Positions 21,283 through 33,358 of a stretch of 64,000 nt of DNA are shown here, piece after piece. A program made the position numbers and the translations under genes. The stretch comes from Calamus simplicifolius (taxonomy: Eukaryota; Streptophyta; Magnoliopsida; Arecales; Arecaceae). Below the pieces are notes generated by a model that saw only the letters and a program-made list of their open reading frames with translations, did no database searches and had not been told where the DNA came from. How positions within the stretch are numbered: the first letter of the stretch is position 1; each line of letters starts with the position of its first letter. The stretch is from NCBI GenBank assembly GCA_900491605.1, contig UESW01005047.1, positions 124,001-188,000 of the forward strand. Reading direction: 5' to 3'.

Positions 21283-23186
21283 AGCTTAAAAAAACTAGTG
21301 CAAGATCATCCTATGCAACCATTGATCTCACCAACATTAACTTATATATATAAGATGCAATTCAATTTTAAAATATTTTCTATTTTTATTTTTTCAAAAA
21401 AAAATCATTTTCTATTTTTTGATATCTAGAAAATGCGTTTGATAAGTAAAAAAAAAAATTTCTATTTCTTACTTTATTATAAATAATCTTTCACAAGGGC
21501 AACTAAAAACAATGCAAATATATAATATTATAATATTATAATACGTTATAGTATTATAATCTTATAATAAACTATTATTATATCATATAAAATATTGTAT
21601 TAGATATAAATTACATATTTTTATATAATAAACATAAATATAATATAATATTAATTATATATTATAATAATTAATATTATATAAAAGTTATGATTTAAAA
21701 TTGAGTATAATAAAAAGGAATTCATATAGCCAATTCAAATTAGTTTGGAATAAAGATTTTGGTATTGTTACGATTATAATGTTGTTTTAATTTAGGTCCT
21801 CTAGGACCTGTGTCATAAGAACAACAAAGAGATTTTCTGTAATATTTGAGACAAGAACAAAGGCAATAATAAGTCCAAAGATAATACAGATAAGAATGTA
21901 TAGAAAATTATTAAGGTGGTAGACCCTATTCAAATACAGATGCAGTCAATTGTTCTAAGCGCTAAAGCATAGAAGCAGTGCATCAAAAATTCCATATATA
22001 GCACAATATAACTTTTTGTTACTTGTGCTGACATATAATAGTACCTTGGAGAACCAAGAAAAGTTTATATAGCTTGGCAAAAGATTTCGTTACTCTTGTT
22101 GTGTTTACTTATAGTAGTACCGTGGAAAACCAATACAAGCTTCTATAGCTTGATCAATGCGCATAGGATGTGCATTAATACACAAGACAAGCAGATCCAT
22201 AAATGAAGAATCTATTCATCTTGGATTCGACTTTGGAAAAAATAGAGATGGGATTTCTTATTTATTTTGAAAATATTAAGTATACCTCAACACTTATTCC
22301 CTTATAAGAGTATTTTAGGAGATGCATCTGGTGGAGATATGTGATGAGGGCTGAATTTTAGACAGGTTAGTTGAAGAATTAGATAAATGCTCTTTTTAAA
22401 GACTTAAAATGTAGTTCATGACTACAGTCTAGCAAGAGAGAGGATTCTTAATTATTCTTTTCCCTTGTGATAGACATGTCCCTTCTCACAAAAGAAACTT
22501 TTCTCCTTTGCTTGCGTTGTTTTCCTCTTGAACAAAAATGCTTCCATCCTTCGCAAAAAAAGAGGTCCCTGACCAAGGCTATTTAAATTGCTTCTTGAAA
22601 TGATTTTTCTTCAAATATTAAAAGGGAAGTGGCCATTGACATGGAGTAAGAGGTGAAGATGAGTCAATATGTGCGCAAGTGATACAAATTGTAGCTTGAA
22701 GCAAAATAAAAGAAAAAAAACGATGATGCCTTGGCTGTAGAAACTTCATACCAATTTTTCTATTCGTTAAAACTTTGATAAGTAGCTCAATATCTTAGAG
22801 ATAATAATTTATATATTAGTTTTTCAAAATGCTAGGCACAGTTAAGGGCAAAAAAGGCTTTTGGAGCCTAGGTAAAAGGTGCGAAATGTATCTAAACAAA
22901 GGTGCATATTTTTAAAATAAATAATTAAATAATTTATATAAGTAAGGCTTAAAATATAACATAAAAAGAGCTAAAAAATTATAATAGTAATATAATTGAT
23001 CTATTAGCTGAATAGAAAACATTCTCCTTCTTAATTGAAATCTACATTCTCTTGATGTCTTCCCTTCTCTTTCTTAGATAATAACATAATTTTTTATATT
23101 TTATCTTTTTATCTTCCATTTTTTGACTTTTTAATTTATTGGATAGAAAAAATAATTATGTATGAAATGGTGCATTATATAACCAA
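21283..23186. other. AT-rich intergenic sequence, no gene seen
   Basis: 21480-21720 is almost pure A/T with TATAATATTATAAT-type runs. 22010-22150 holds an imperfect duplication of about 75 bp (ATAGTACCTTGGAGAACCAA and ATAGTACCGTGGAAAACCAA). No ORF shows domain-like content. Confidence 0.6.
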
Positions 23187-23590
23187 CACTATAAGAAAAT
23201 TCAGTTTAGCGACTCTAAAATGCATCGCTATTGCATCGCTAAATCCATTTAGCGACGCATTAGCGATGCAATTTGGGCGTTGCTGTGAACCTCATCGCAA
23301 CGTGCAATCTGTCGCAATTGCGTTGCTAAATAGCGATGCCTAGCAACGAAAAAAATACATCACTAATTTACGACTAAATTGAGGTCATCGCAATTTAGCA
23401 ACGCATTAGCGTCTCCCACTTACATCGCAATATTGCGACTAATAGCGTCGCAATATTGCGACACAATTTGGCATTGCAAAATTGCGACGCAATTTAAGAG
23501 TCGCAATTTTGCAATGCCTGAATTGGCATCGCAAAATTAATAATTAATTTTTTTAAAAAATAATTATAAAAAAACTTTCATCGCAATAGC
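23187..23590. repeat. CACTA subterminal repeats
   Basis: Many direct and inverted copies of short motifs such as GCATCGCTA, TTAGCGAC, TAGCGATGC and AATTGCGAC. Subterminal repeats in both orientations next to a CACTA end are the known transposase-binding regions of this superfamily. Confidence 0.85.
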
Positions 23591-23799
23591 ATCGCTAATT
23601 AATTTTTTAATTAAATTTAAAATATTATAAATTAAACCTCTTAATACAACTTCATTGCATTTAAATATTGATCGAAACATTATCACTAAAATTTTTCAAA
23701 ATATTGATCGAAACATTCATCACAAAATTTTTAAAAATATATAAAAATTTAATATATTAATGATTTAAATTTTTTATATACAAAACATAAGAAGTAAAG

Positions 23800-25260
23800 A
23801 AAAAAATACATCAAGAATCCACACTATCATGATCACGGAAAGGCTGCGGAGGCAAATCAAATCATGCATCTGACGCATCTGCTCTCTCATGTCTGCAAGC
23901 TACTTATGAAGGCCTCTCGTGTGCTGGTCAAACTCCTGTCGATCCTCCTACTGAACCTCCTCCGTAATAGATCTTCGAATGTCATCTAAATGCTCGATAG
24001 GAATATCGCTAGGATAGTGCAAACTGGAGTCCTGATGAAAAAAATATCTAGAAGCTTTAGTGCCCAGACCATAAACCCTACAGTCTCGCGGCTGGGCACC
24101 AACAGCTTCCAAAAATACATGTCGACTCTCCTGTGGTGAGAGTTTGATAGGTAGCCCCCATCAGTGGAGTCAACCTGCAATGCCTGGGACTGAAGACTTG
24201 TGCCTTTGAATTATAGAATCAATGATAAATGAATCAATTATGAACATGAATAAAATTTTAGAAATTAAATAGATGCAATATAAAGCTAATTTCTTACCGC
24301 AACCTCCTATGATCATGCATCGACCTAGGAACCGTCCTTCCTGGTGTGTGTTGCCCTGAATAGATGAAACTTACCAGGATCTCTGCCCTCCTGCTCAGAC
24401 TACAAAAACAAAAAATGATATAAATGTAAGTTTTTACAAATGACTAAATTAGTAATTAAATTATTTATATTTTCTTACCATATGACGTCTATGCTTCCGA
24501 ATCGAAATGGACCACACAGTATGGCATGAGAGACCCGTGCCACGACTATCCTTCTCGGATCGACGGTTCGTGGTAGCTAATGCGAACCTCCTTTGCCAGG
24601 CCTTAGACTGCCACACCTACTGCCAGTCATACCAAATACCCTTCGGCACATGCACAGGACGCTCACCTGATCTTCTCAACAATGAAGCATGTTGAAGTAT
24701 CGGCGTGCTGCAAGAGCATTCCATGCTGCCCTATGGCATCATGGATGGCAGGGTCCCACGTAAACTTTTTCTGCATTGAAATAAATAGTTAGTTTAAGAA
24801 TATATTAAGATTAAGAAATTTTATATCGGTGATAAATTGTATTTAATAAGTTTACCTAAAACTCTGAAAAATAAAACTCCTCATGGCCATAGATACATAG
24901 TGCCAATCGTAGCCACTAAGATCAGCATGCCTCTGGAATATGGAGCTGATCCGGCTCGATACAATATGCTGCTCAATAAAGCTATTAAGAAAATGCATGT
25001 TTATAAGTAATTACTTAAAAATATAAACATATATTTACAATTAGTATATACTTATAGCCCATCAGCATCCAGTCCAAGTACGGTGCGGCCGGCATAGGAA
25101 GAACTCTCAAAGGTCTTTGCCAATCGGCTATGAGACTCGAAGGTTGTAGATCTGAACTCTCCATCTCCAATGCTCATGTGATCTGATGCAGCAGGGCTAC
25201 GTCCCTTCTCGCTCTATCCGTCAACGGTAGATCTATCTCGGCCCGTTATACTGAAAATAC
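23800..25260 (-). pseudogene. Plant CACTA-associated transposase-like protein (PF03004 type), degenerate exons
   Basis: The minus strand reads in separate blocks. 25260-25060 includes ADWQRPLRVLPMPAAPYLDWM. 24770-24480 includes KFTWDPAIHDAIG, WNALAARRYFNML and, in another frame, GTGLSCHTVWSISIRKHRRHM. 24200-23850 includes AVGAQPRDCRVYGLGTKAS, HLDDIRRSITEEVQ and MREQMRQMH. The trailing SHT-G-SI motif and the GLGTKASRYF motif are familiar from plant Ptta/En/Spm-type proteins. Stops and frame changes split the blocks, and introns are probable, so exact exon ends are not given. Confidence 0.7.
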
Positions 25261-25365
25261 TAAAGATTCATACAATATAATTATGAATAATGATTGAATA
25301 TGTAAAAATTTAATACTTATAAAAATAAATTAAAATTAAATAAACATCTATGTTTAATCAGAATT

Positions 25366-25429
25366 ATGTAATAATATTAACAATATCATATTATATTATG
25401 TAATAATATTAACAATATCATATTATATT
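25366..25429. repeat. 32-bp tandem duplication, AT-rich
   Basis: The unit starts ATGTAATAATATTAACAATA at 25366 and again at 25398 with no visible change over the unit. Confidence 0.85.
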
Positions 25430-25512
25430 ATATAATAATTATATTATATGAAATTTATTATAGAATTATATTATTTTATAATATTATTTTTTGTAAAAAA
25501 AATTGAATTTTT

Positions 25513-25677
25513 TTGGCCATGGCCTGGCCATGAGGCCGGGCGCCAGATGGCCTGGTCGCCTGGCAACGGCAACGGCCGGCCAGAGAAGGGGAGGGAGAGG
25601 TTGGGGCCGGGGGGGGGGGGGTGGTTTGGCCGCCTAGCGCTTGGCCAAGTGGCCGGGCCATGGCCACATGGCCAATC
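25513..25677. other. GC-rich island with inverted GGCCATGGCC-type repeats
   Basis: About 165 bp of very GC-rich sequence inside AT-rich DNA. It starts with GGCCATGGCCTGGCCATG and ends with GGCCATGGCCACATGGCC, so the ends can pair, and it contains a run of about 13 G near 25610. It is open in both strands, but composition explains that. Confidence 0.7.
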
Positions 25678-26829
25678 GGACTTAATAAAAAATTACAAAA
25701 AATAGCTTATTAAAAAGACATATTTTTATTATGCTTCAAATTAGGTAAAAGTATGTACCTTTTTAATCTCATGTATTCCTAGATGAATGCCTTGTTTACA
25801 ATATAAGAAGTGCCTAATCTTTGATATCTAATGCTTTGTACTCTTAATCCTTGGTGCCATACGCTTTGCATTTTAAGCGTGCCCTTGACAACATTGTTCA
25901 AGATTCAAGGCTTAGCTATTTCATACCCCTTTTTACTTGGGAGATATTCATGTTTTAAGCTCTAATGGTGGTGTTCCCATAAATAATTTCTGAAAAGAGA
26001 TTTCATAGATATTTTTGACAACTACAAACAAATTCTTAAAATTATATTTTTTTCCATGGACTACACTGAAGTGTCTAAAATGTGGATTGCCACTTAGCAT
26101 CTCTTACGTAACCTAAAATGAGATGATAACTCAATACTAAAAGAAGTCATATGTTACTAACCTAAGGAAAGATCTAGTTAATCTGCCTTTGCCAAGAACC
26201 AAATATAAATCAAACATTAAAAAATCACCAATGGTATCCTTTTACAATTAAAAATTTATAATTAAATTTTCAAGTTCAATTCTGCACTTGCATCTCAGTT
26301 GTTGCTCATTAAAATAAGAAATTAAAAAGTGATCAAAGAAGGACGAAAGATAGCATTTGTAAATATTAAGCATTAATCTTTATATTCTTGAGTACTTGGG
26401 AACATTAGGTAGTCCTACATTAAATGCAAGGAACAAGTAGAAAGAAAAGGAACATAGGCAACAATAGTATAATCTCTCCCTGTAATATAACTAGTAGCCA
26501 TGCACACACAATGCATGTTTGATAGAAGATATAGGAAAGAGCAAGTGGTAGAGCAGAAAACAATTCAAGAATCTAATCAATTTGAGAGTTGAATTAAAGA
26601 AATGGACTGAGTCCAATTGATTTAATTATAGAAAATATGACTTAAAACCTAGTTGAATGAAAAAAAAAGATCCATGTAGCTAACCCTAGGTAGTTTAAGA
26701 TTAAGACTTTGTTATTATTATTGTTGTTGATGACAAAGTTCAATATGTTTGAAGTTTATGGAATAAGTTTGATCAAAAGAAATGTCATCATAAGAGAGCT
26801 AGTGGATCAACTAACATATTTTTCAAATG

Positions 26830-27040
26830 AATAATAAGGGCATTGTTTTATACAAAATGTTAAGAGTTAGGAAAGAAAATACATTTGATTTTATAGCTTT
26901 ATTTTTATATATTGATTTTATAGCTGTTATTATATAATGTTTTTAAGATAAATAATAAGGGTATCGTTGCATACAAAATGCTAGAATCAAGAAAAAAAAT
27001 ACATTGATTTTTATAGCTATTATTTTTTATGTATAATATA
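26830..27040. repeat. Diverged direct duplication, unit about 120 bp
   Basis: ATAATAAGGGCATTGTTTTA at 26831 and ATAATAAGGGTATCGTTGCA at 26952 start two similar stretches, both running on to TACAAAATG and an AT-rich tail. Confidence 0.7.
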
Positions 27041-29029
27041 AATATCAAGTGTAGTCTATATGTGGAGGGAATCCATTTTCTCATTGATGCCTTTTTTTTG
27101 GCAATATGATATCTCTAAAAATTACCATAAAACTATGTTATTCCTTCAACAATCTTACTCTAAACCCAAGTGAAATGTATTCCCATCATTTTGTAAGATG
27201 GACAAAATTATTTGAACAAAAGGTGGTAGACGTGCGGACGAACAATGATTTGAACAAAAGGTTGTAGACGTGTGCGATTGAACAGTTGATTGCTTTGAAA
27301 CATCTAAACCTTAGCACACCCAAAAGAATCATAGGACTACCAAGGTGAAGCATGTTTTCTTGCTAGCCAAACCCAAGAAATAATTTTAGAAAAATATTCA
27401 TTATCCAAACGGTGAACAATTTTGACATAAAGATAGACTTGAACAACCTAATTCAAAGTGTGTGAACTTGTTGAATGATCAAAAAAATACTATACTCAAT
27501 ATATCTTTTAGTTTTAAATTGGATAGTCCTTTGCAACAGGGTGTGATAGACTTGAAATATGAAAATAGTCTTTACATACGTAGAGGAAGGCTCGACTTAA
27601 ATTTGACCTTTCCCAATCTCCCCAAACCTCCCAATAGCAGAAGCCACACCGTATTTTATATCTTTTAGTCATGAAAAATATAGTTCAACCAAACATTTGA
27701 TATTGTAGTTTTCCATACAAAAAATATATTCATAATGACATATGTTTTTATATTGTGTATGCAAAAGCCCCCGGCACCTCCAACAACATAATAGATGATA
27801 GTACATATCATATAGTTTTCTATCCATTAGAGACTACTTAGAATGAAGTCAAATATCACCCAAAAAAAAAAAAAACCTCCTCGAGGAAATATGAAAAGCT
27901 TAATAAGTTAACTGCCATATTCAATCTTCAAACAGAGATAAGCAGGGATTGAAGGCTGGATTTTCAAACTACTATCTGACAAAGTGCCAACAATAAAATT
28001 CCTTCTGCATAATCAACATTTGAGTCTTCAATGATATTCATAGCCAACTTTTTTGTAACTTGAATCCTAAAAATCAAAAAGAAAAATTTTAGTCATGAAG
28101 AAGAAAAAGATAAATTGTAATCTTAAATTACTCCTGTACAACAATCCCAATCATAAATATGAGATAAAAATTAAGAATATTACTATTCAGTAAAAGTGTA
28201 TTGCCCAGCTTATTGTATAACATAAAAGCTTATACCCAGTGGAAAACCATAAATGCTCATAAAAGCTTATTGAAAACCAGTATAACCTTTTGTTTTGTTA
28301 ATCAAGTATTTGAATAAACTACTACAATACCCAGTGGAACAGAGTAGTCATAAATATCTAACATAAATGCCACGTGGAATAGTTGATAAATGGAGAGTTG
28401 CAACTCGGAAAAGTAGTTAAGCTAAGATGTTAAGAGTACAAAGTCCTTAAAGATTATTGATAATTTAGTACTTCATGTTCCTGCACAATTTAGTATCTGT
28501 TCAAATTTCACTCAAAAAAGTTTGAAAAAATTATAAAGGGTTTGTAAGATTTTCATTCGTGTATTTTACTAGCTACAATCAATATCAACAGATTACAACA
28601 CATACTCATTTCCCAGTAAGGTCCAGCATCTGAATATCAGCCATCCACACACCAGCATATCTAAACTCCACCAACTGGGCACACAAATAAATTTTTTATA
28701 GTACTAAATGGCGATACAACATTTAAAGGATAGGTTATATAAATGCTTTTCAGCACGTGGATCAGCTTTCAATTACTTTTGAAAACTGTCCACCTTAGTC
28801 AGTGCAAGAGTTCCAATATCTGAGGTCAACTGGCATGATAGACTGCATTTAGCATAGTCACTATGCACCTGGACAATGATCAAGTTTGGTGACTGCCTCT
28901 GTGATACCTATGTATTCCTAATGATGCAGACATGATCTCCATTACTAGGCTGAACACAAAATCTCCTAGTGCAAATGCATCCACATACCCATATAACTAA
29001 GCCTCCTTGGATAGTTGGTCAAATAGGCC

Positions 29030-31772
29030 AAGTTGAAGAAGTGCTCGCCATTGCGCCATGGCTCACCTGGCTCACTGCATGGGCTATGTCTGGCCTACAA
29101 CATACCATGGCATACATAAGGCTCCCAACACCAGAAGCATATGGTACCTTCTCCATCTCCTGAGCCTCCACCTCAGTCTGTGGTGACATGGTCTTCGATA
29201 AGGAAAAATGTGCTGCCAAAGGTAGTGCTGTCGGTTTGGCATCCTTCATCCCATATCGCTCCAGAATCTTTTTAATGTAGCCACCCTGACTCAGATGCAG
29301 CACACCTTTGGATCTATCTCTGATGATTTCCATCCCTAGGATCTTCCTGGCTGGCCCCAGATCCTTCATCTCAAACTCCCGAGACAAAGCTATCTTCAGT
29401 TCCTGTACAGACTCTTGCATGCTATCAGCATGTCATCTACATACAAGAGTAAGTACATCCTAGACCCATCATCCAGAGATTTAACATACACACAAGAATC
29501 ATACTCACACCTGGAAAGTCCAATGCTCCTAACATAAGTGTCAAATCTCTTGTACCACTGCCTCGGCGACTGCTTCAGCCCATACAGAGATTTCTTCAGC
29601 AAACAGACTTTCCCATCTGATCTTGGTTCTCTAAACCCTGGTGGCTGCTCCATGTAGATGCTCTCCTCCAAATGACCATGGAGGAATGCTGTCTTCACAT
29701 CCATCTGCTCCAGCTCCAAGTCCTGAGCTGCTACAATACTCAATAATAGTCTGATGGAAGTGTGCCTGACAACTGGAGAAAATATCTCACCATAATCGAT
29801 GCCTTCTTTCTGAGAGTATCCTTTGGCCACTAGTCTTGCCTTATACCTGATACCCTCTTGTTCTGAAGCTCCTTCCTTGCGCTGATAAACCCATTTACAA
29901 CCAATGGGTTTCTTTCCTTGTGGCAGCTGGACCACCTGCCACGTATTATTCTGTGAAGAGACTGCATTTCCTCTGCCATAGCATGGATCCACCTATCTCT
30001 ATCCTGACTTTCCATAGCCTCCTCATAGGTGAAAGGGTCTCCATTCGCTGTCACCAGGGCATATGACAACGAATCCTCAAAGCCGTATCGAACTGGTGGT
30101 CGCACGTTCCTCCTGGGCCTTTGCTGTGCGATCCCAGTATCAGTCCCCTGTCCAGCTGCATCCTGCTGAACTCCCTGGCTTCTACCCCCTCTGTCAGTCC
30201 TCTCCACCTGAATCTCAAATCCTCCTGGTCCACTAGCAAATGGCACAACTGTATAGGAGGTTGTCTGACTAGTGTTACCGTGTTCTACCTCCTGTAGTCC
30301 CTGCTGTGCATCCATGCCACTTCTGTTCTGGAGGATTGAGCTCTCATCAAAGGTTACATCTCTGCTGATGACAACCTTCTTCTCCAAGGGGTCCCATAGC
30401 CGATACCCCTTGACTCCTCGCGGGTAGCCTAGGAACACCATCTTCTTAGACCTGGCATCCAACTTACTCCGCTCCCCAGCTCCAACATGCACATATGCTG
30501 TGCATCCAAACACCCTTAGATGGTTTAGGCTTGTCTTCCTTCCAGACCATATCTCCTCTGGAATGTCTCCATCTAACCTGGTGTGCGGTGACCGATTGAC
30601 CAAGTAGCTAGCTGCATCTACTGCGTCAACCCAGAACATCTTTGGAAGCCCTGCCTGCAGCCTTAAGCATCTTGCCTTTTCCAATAGTGTTCTGTTCATC
30701 CTCTCAGCCACCCCATTCTGTTGAGGAGTTCCCATCACCGAGAAGTGCCTTCTGATGCCCCACTCCTCACAAAAAATCTGGAACTCCCTGCTGGTGTATT
30801 CCCCGCCATTATCAGACCTCAGACACTTCACACTTTTACCCTGCTCCTTCTCCACCTCAGCCTTCCAGATTTTGAACTTGGTGAAGACCTCTGATTTCTC
30901 CTTCATAAAGTAGATCCACAGCTTCCTTGAGAAATCATCTATCAGGGTCATAAAGTATCTGGCCCCATTCCTTGCAGAAACTGGGGCTGGTCCCCAGACA
31001 TCTGTGTGTACTAACTCCAGGGGTTCAGCACTCCTAGCTGTGCTGACTGAGAACTGTACTCTCCTCTGCTTTCCCATCTGACAAGGCTCACAGATCTCCA
31101 TATCTCCGCTACTCAAGTCTGGAAGCAGACCTCTCTTGCTCAGTTCTTTCATCCCCTTGTCTCCCATGTGGCCCAGGCGGTAATGCCACATCCTGTACAC
31201 ATCCCGGGGATCTTGCTCCACAGCTGCCACCTCAGATTTCACAGTCATCACAGAGCCCTCCATCTTGTATAGATTATTTTCCAGCCTCCTCCCTCTCATC
31301 ACCACCATGGCTCCATTGGAGATGTTCAGAACTCCACTCCTGGCACGACTGCTGAAGCTGTATCCAGTCCGCTCCAAGTACCCCAGTGATACCAGATTCT
31401 TCTTGAGTTCTGGAACATGCTTCACACTGGTAAGAGTGCGCACCATACCATCAAACATCCTCACCCTCACTGTGCCAATACCTGCACCTTGCAAGGGTGA
31501 TTATCTCCAAGAGTCACATTCCCCTCCTCAACCTCTGTGTAAGTACTGAACCACGACCGGTTGGGAGTGTAATGATGAGAACAGGCTGAATCCAAGGTCC
31601 ACATCTCTGTGCTGTGCCTGTGATCATCTGATACAACCAAGAGATCATCCTCCACCTCCTGATCTGCAACTGTACTCACAGACTCAGATCCTCCTTTTTC
31701 TCCCTTCTGATTTTTCCACTTAGGACAATTCTTCTTAAAATGTCCTACCTCTCCACACTTATAGCACTTCAA
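29030..31772 (-). pseudogene. pol (zinc knuckle to RT) of Tork-like remnant 2
   Basis: Minus strand: knuckle CYKCGEVGHFKKNC, protease WTLDSACSHHY, pre-integrase WHYRLGHMGDKG, integrase with HTDVWGP, LRSDNGGEY and GVAERMNR, then RT with KARLVAKGYSQ, MDVKTAFLHG and the catalytic LLLYVDDMLIA near 29440. The text ends DIAHAVSQVS near 29070, after which the expected RNase H sequence does not follow. Breaks: a one-base loss near 31483 in protease (remnant 1 is intact there), a frame change near 29950 between integrase and RT, and another after YVDDMLIA near 29410. Confidence 0.92.
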
Positions 31773-32400
31773 CTCTCTCTTGCCTTTCCTGGACTTTGAT
31801 CGTCCTCCAGACTTACTTCTGTCCTGCCCCTACCTCTGCCTGTCCTTTCCCCAACTGATAGACCCTCCTGGGGAACAGCTTCCTTGGTCATCTTCTCCCT
31901 CTGCTCATTCGTCCGAAGCACCGAGACAATATCTTCATAAATTAATGTCTCCTTCCCATAGAGCAGTGTTGTGACCAATGAGTCATAAGACGTGGGCATT
32001 GAACATAAAAGCAGAAGTGCTTTATCTTCTTCCTCCATCTTGACCCCGACATTCAAGTTCATTGCTCATCTGGTCGTGGATGTGACCCAGCACATCTCCA
32101 CCTTCTGACATCCGAAGGCTGTAGAGGCGCTTCTTCAACATCAACTTGTTGCACATATTCTTCCCCATATAGAGGGTGTGCAACTTCGTCCAGAGTCCCT
32201 TCGGGGTCTTCTCCTCCAGCACTGAATAGAGGACTGAATCCGCCAGACAGCCCCTGATCATTGAACATGTCTTCTTCTCCAATGAAATCCACTGCTTGTC
32301 TGTCATCCCATCTGGCCTTTCCTCCAAAGCCATCTAAACCCTGCTGCACAAGGAGGTCCTCTACCCGGACTTTCCACATGGAGAAATTCCCTTCCCATCA
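31769..32400 (-). pseudogene. gag of Tork-like remnant 2
   Basis: Same Gag as remnant 1 (LWTKLHTLYMGK, LYSLRMSEGG). It has small deletions near 32054 and 32075 that remnant 1 lacks, a frame change near 32335 where remnant 1 has more bases, and the same frame change before the zinc knuckle near 31830. Confidence 0.88.
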
Positions 32401-32890
32401 AACTTCTCAACCTCTATTTTATGCTACTCCCCATGGCCAATTTCAAAAATAGCACAAAAATAAATTTTATAAAATAGAGAAGTACCTTGACGAGATTCTG
32501 TTGAAATTATTTCAACTCCTTGAAGGCCTCCAGATTATGAAATTATAGTAAAGAGTACATGTAAGAGTGTCAATGGAGACCAATAACCTGCACACCTTAT
32601 CCAAAACCCACATGAGATATAGGTTTGGGTCTTAAAAAATTGGCCAATTATAGGTTGGGTTTGGGTCTCAGAATCAGATTTGAAGCCTTTATCAAACCGG
32701 GGAATGAATTTAGAATCCAAGCCCAAAAACTTAAAACCAGACTAGATACATATTTTTGTATCATTACAATTTTTAAATTATAAAAATCAAACTGGAGCAC
32801 ACTATGTTCCAATGAATAATTATCCATAGCAAATGATTTGACTATTGGAAATCAAACATGCAAAGCTAGCAATAAAATTTATTTTTACTT

Positions 32891-33230
32891 TCTTAAGATA
32901 TGTTAAAAGAACAAAAATCCTATGCTAGTTGCCAGATCTTACATTTCCAAGTAATGGCGCATTGGGATCGGACTCTGAGCTTCAAATTTGCATCCATTTG
33001 AAATGGTGCCTCCAATAAGATCTGGAGGCCTACATCTCCATATTTCAGCCATTGAACTTTTCTTAAGATATGTTAAAAGAACAAAAATCCTATGCTAGTT
33101 GCCAGATCTTACATTTCCAAATAATGGCGCATTGGGATCGGACTCTGAGCTTCAAATTTGCATCCATTTGAAATGGTGCCTCCAATAAGATCTGGAGGCC
33201 TACATCTCCATATTTCAGCCATTGAACTTA
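32891..33230. repeat. 170-bp tandem duplication, nearly perfect
   Basis: TCTTAAGATATGTTAAAAGA begins at 32891 and at 33061. Over the 170-bp unit I see a single difference (AAGTAATGG against AAATAATGG), so it is recent. It doubles most of an exon-like sequence, but only the right-hand copy keeps the splice acceptor. Confidence 0.93.
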
Positions 33231-33239
33231 GACCAATAT
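33113..33239 (-). pseudogene. Exon-like fragment, unrecognised gene, copy 1
   Basis: The minus strand has an acceptor (TTTTGTTGCAG|ATATTGG) and a donor (GGAAAT|GTAAGA) framing 127 bases that match the 126-base exon-like stretch at 38023-38148. Readable text includes SMAEIWRCRPPDLI. The one-base length difference shifts the frame relative to copy 2. I do not recognise the protein. Confidence 0.5.
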
Positions 33240-33358
33240 CTGCAACAAAACCACAAGCTTGTAGTTATTCCTCATGCAATGATTATGACTATATTATATA
33301 ATTTCCCATGACTTTGGTAGTTAGAATTGAATGTAGAGGGAATAGAATGTATGTATAA

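Larger units (their letters stand above)
23187..25260 (-). mobile_element. CACTA (En/Spm) transposon, one end plus decayed transposase-like exons
   Basis: CACTATAAGAAAA at 23187 matches the CACTA-type terminus, preceded by CAA as a possible 3-bp target duplication. It is followed by dense subterminal repeats and then, on the minus strand, by blocks of a plant CACTA-associated protein, so this end is the 3' end of the element. No opposite terminus with matching subterminal repeats is found, so the right boundary is set where coding similarity stops. Confidence 0.75.
25261..29029. other. AT-rich intergenic sequence, no gene seen
   Basis: About 3.8 kb without a credible ORF. It holds a 32-bp duplication (25366), a GC-rich island (25513-25677) and a diverged duplication near 26830-27040, listed separately, and a paired 36-bp repeat near 27220-27280 (TTTGAACAAAAGGTGGTAGA and TTTGAACAAAAGGTTGTAGA). 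Confidence 0.55.
29030..32537 (-). mobile_element. Tork-like copia remnant 2, minus strand, gag to RT, no LTRs
   Basis: Minus strand: gag, zinc knuckle, protease, integrase and RT, ending within or just before RNase H near 29060. On its 5' side the match to remnant 1 stops at 32537, some 25 bases short of the primer site. Both LTRs are missing, so it is a truncated fragment. From 29944 upward it runs parallel to 17882-20490 with very few differences. Confidence 0.92.
32538..33285. repeat. Duplicated segment, copy 1 (pairs with 37593-38187)
   Basis: From GTAAAGAGTACATGTAAGAG to GCTTGTAGTTATTCCTCATG this segment matches 37593-38187 with clear but moderate divergence. It is longer because of an internal 170-bp duplication. 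It is bordered by Tork-like remnant 2 on the left and soon by a CACTA end on the right. Confidence 0.85.

Noticed and set aside
23187..23590. Regularly spaced short repeats that could suggest a CRISPR array
   Set aside because: Motifs occur in both orientations at uneven spacing next to a CACTA terminus, in a plant genome.
28940..28975. TAGTGCAA at 28968 as the right end of the CACTA element at 23187 (CAA duplication)
   Set aside because: The bases before it do not match the inverted left end, and no subterminal motifs are present.
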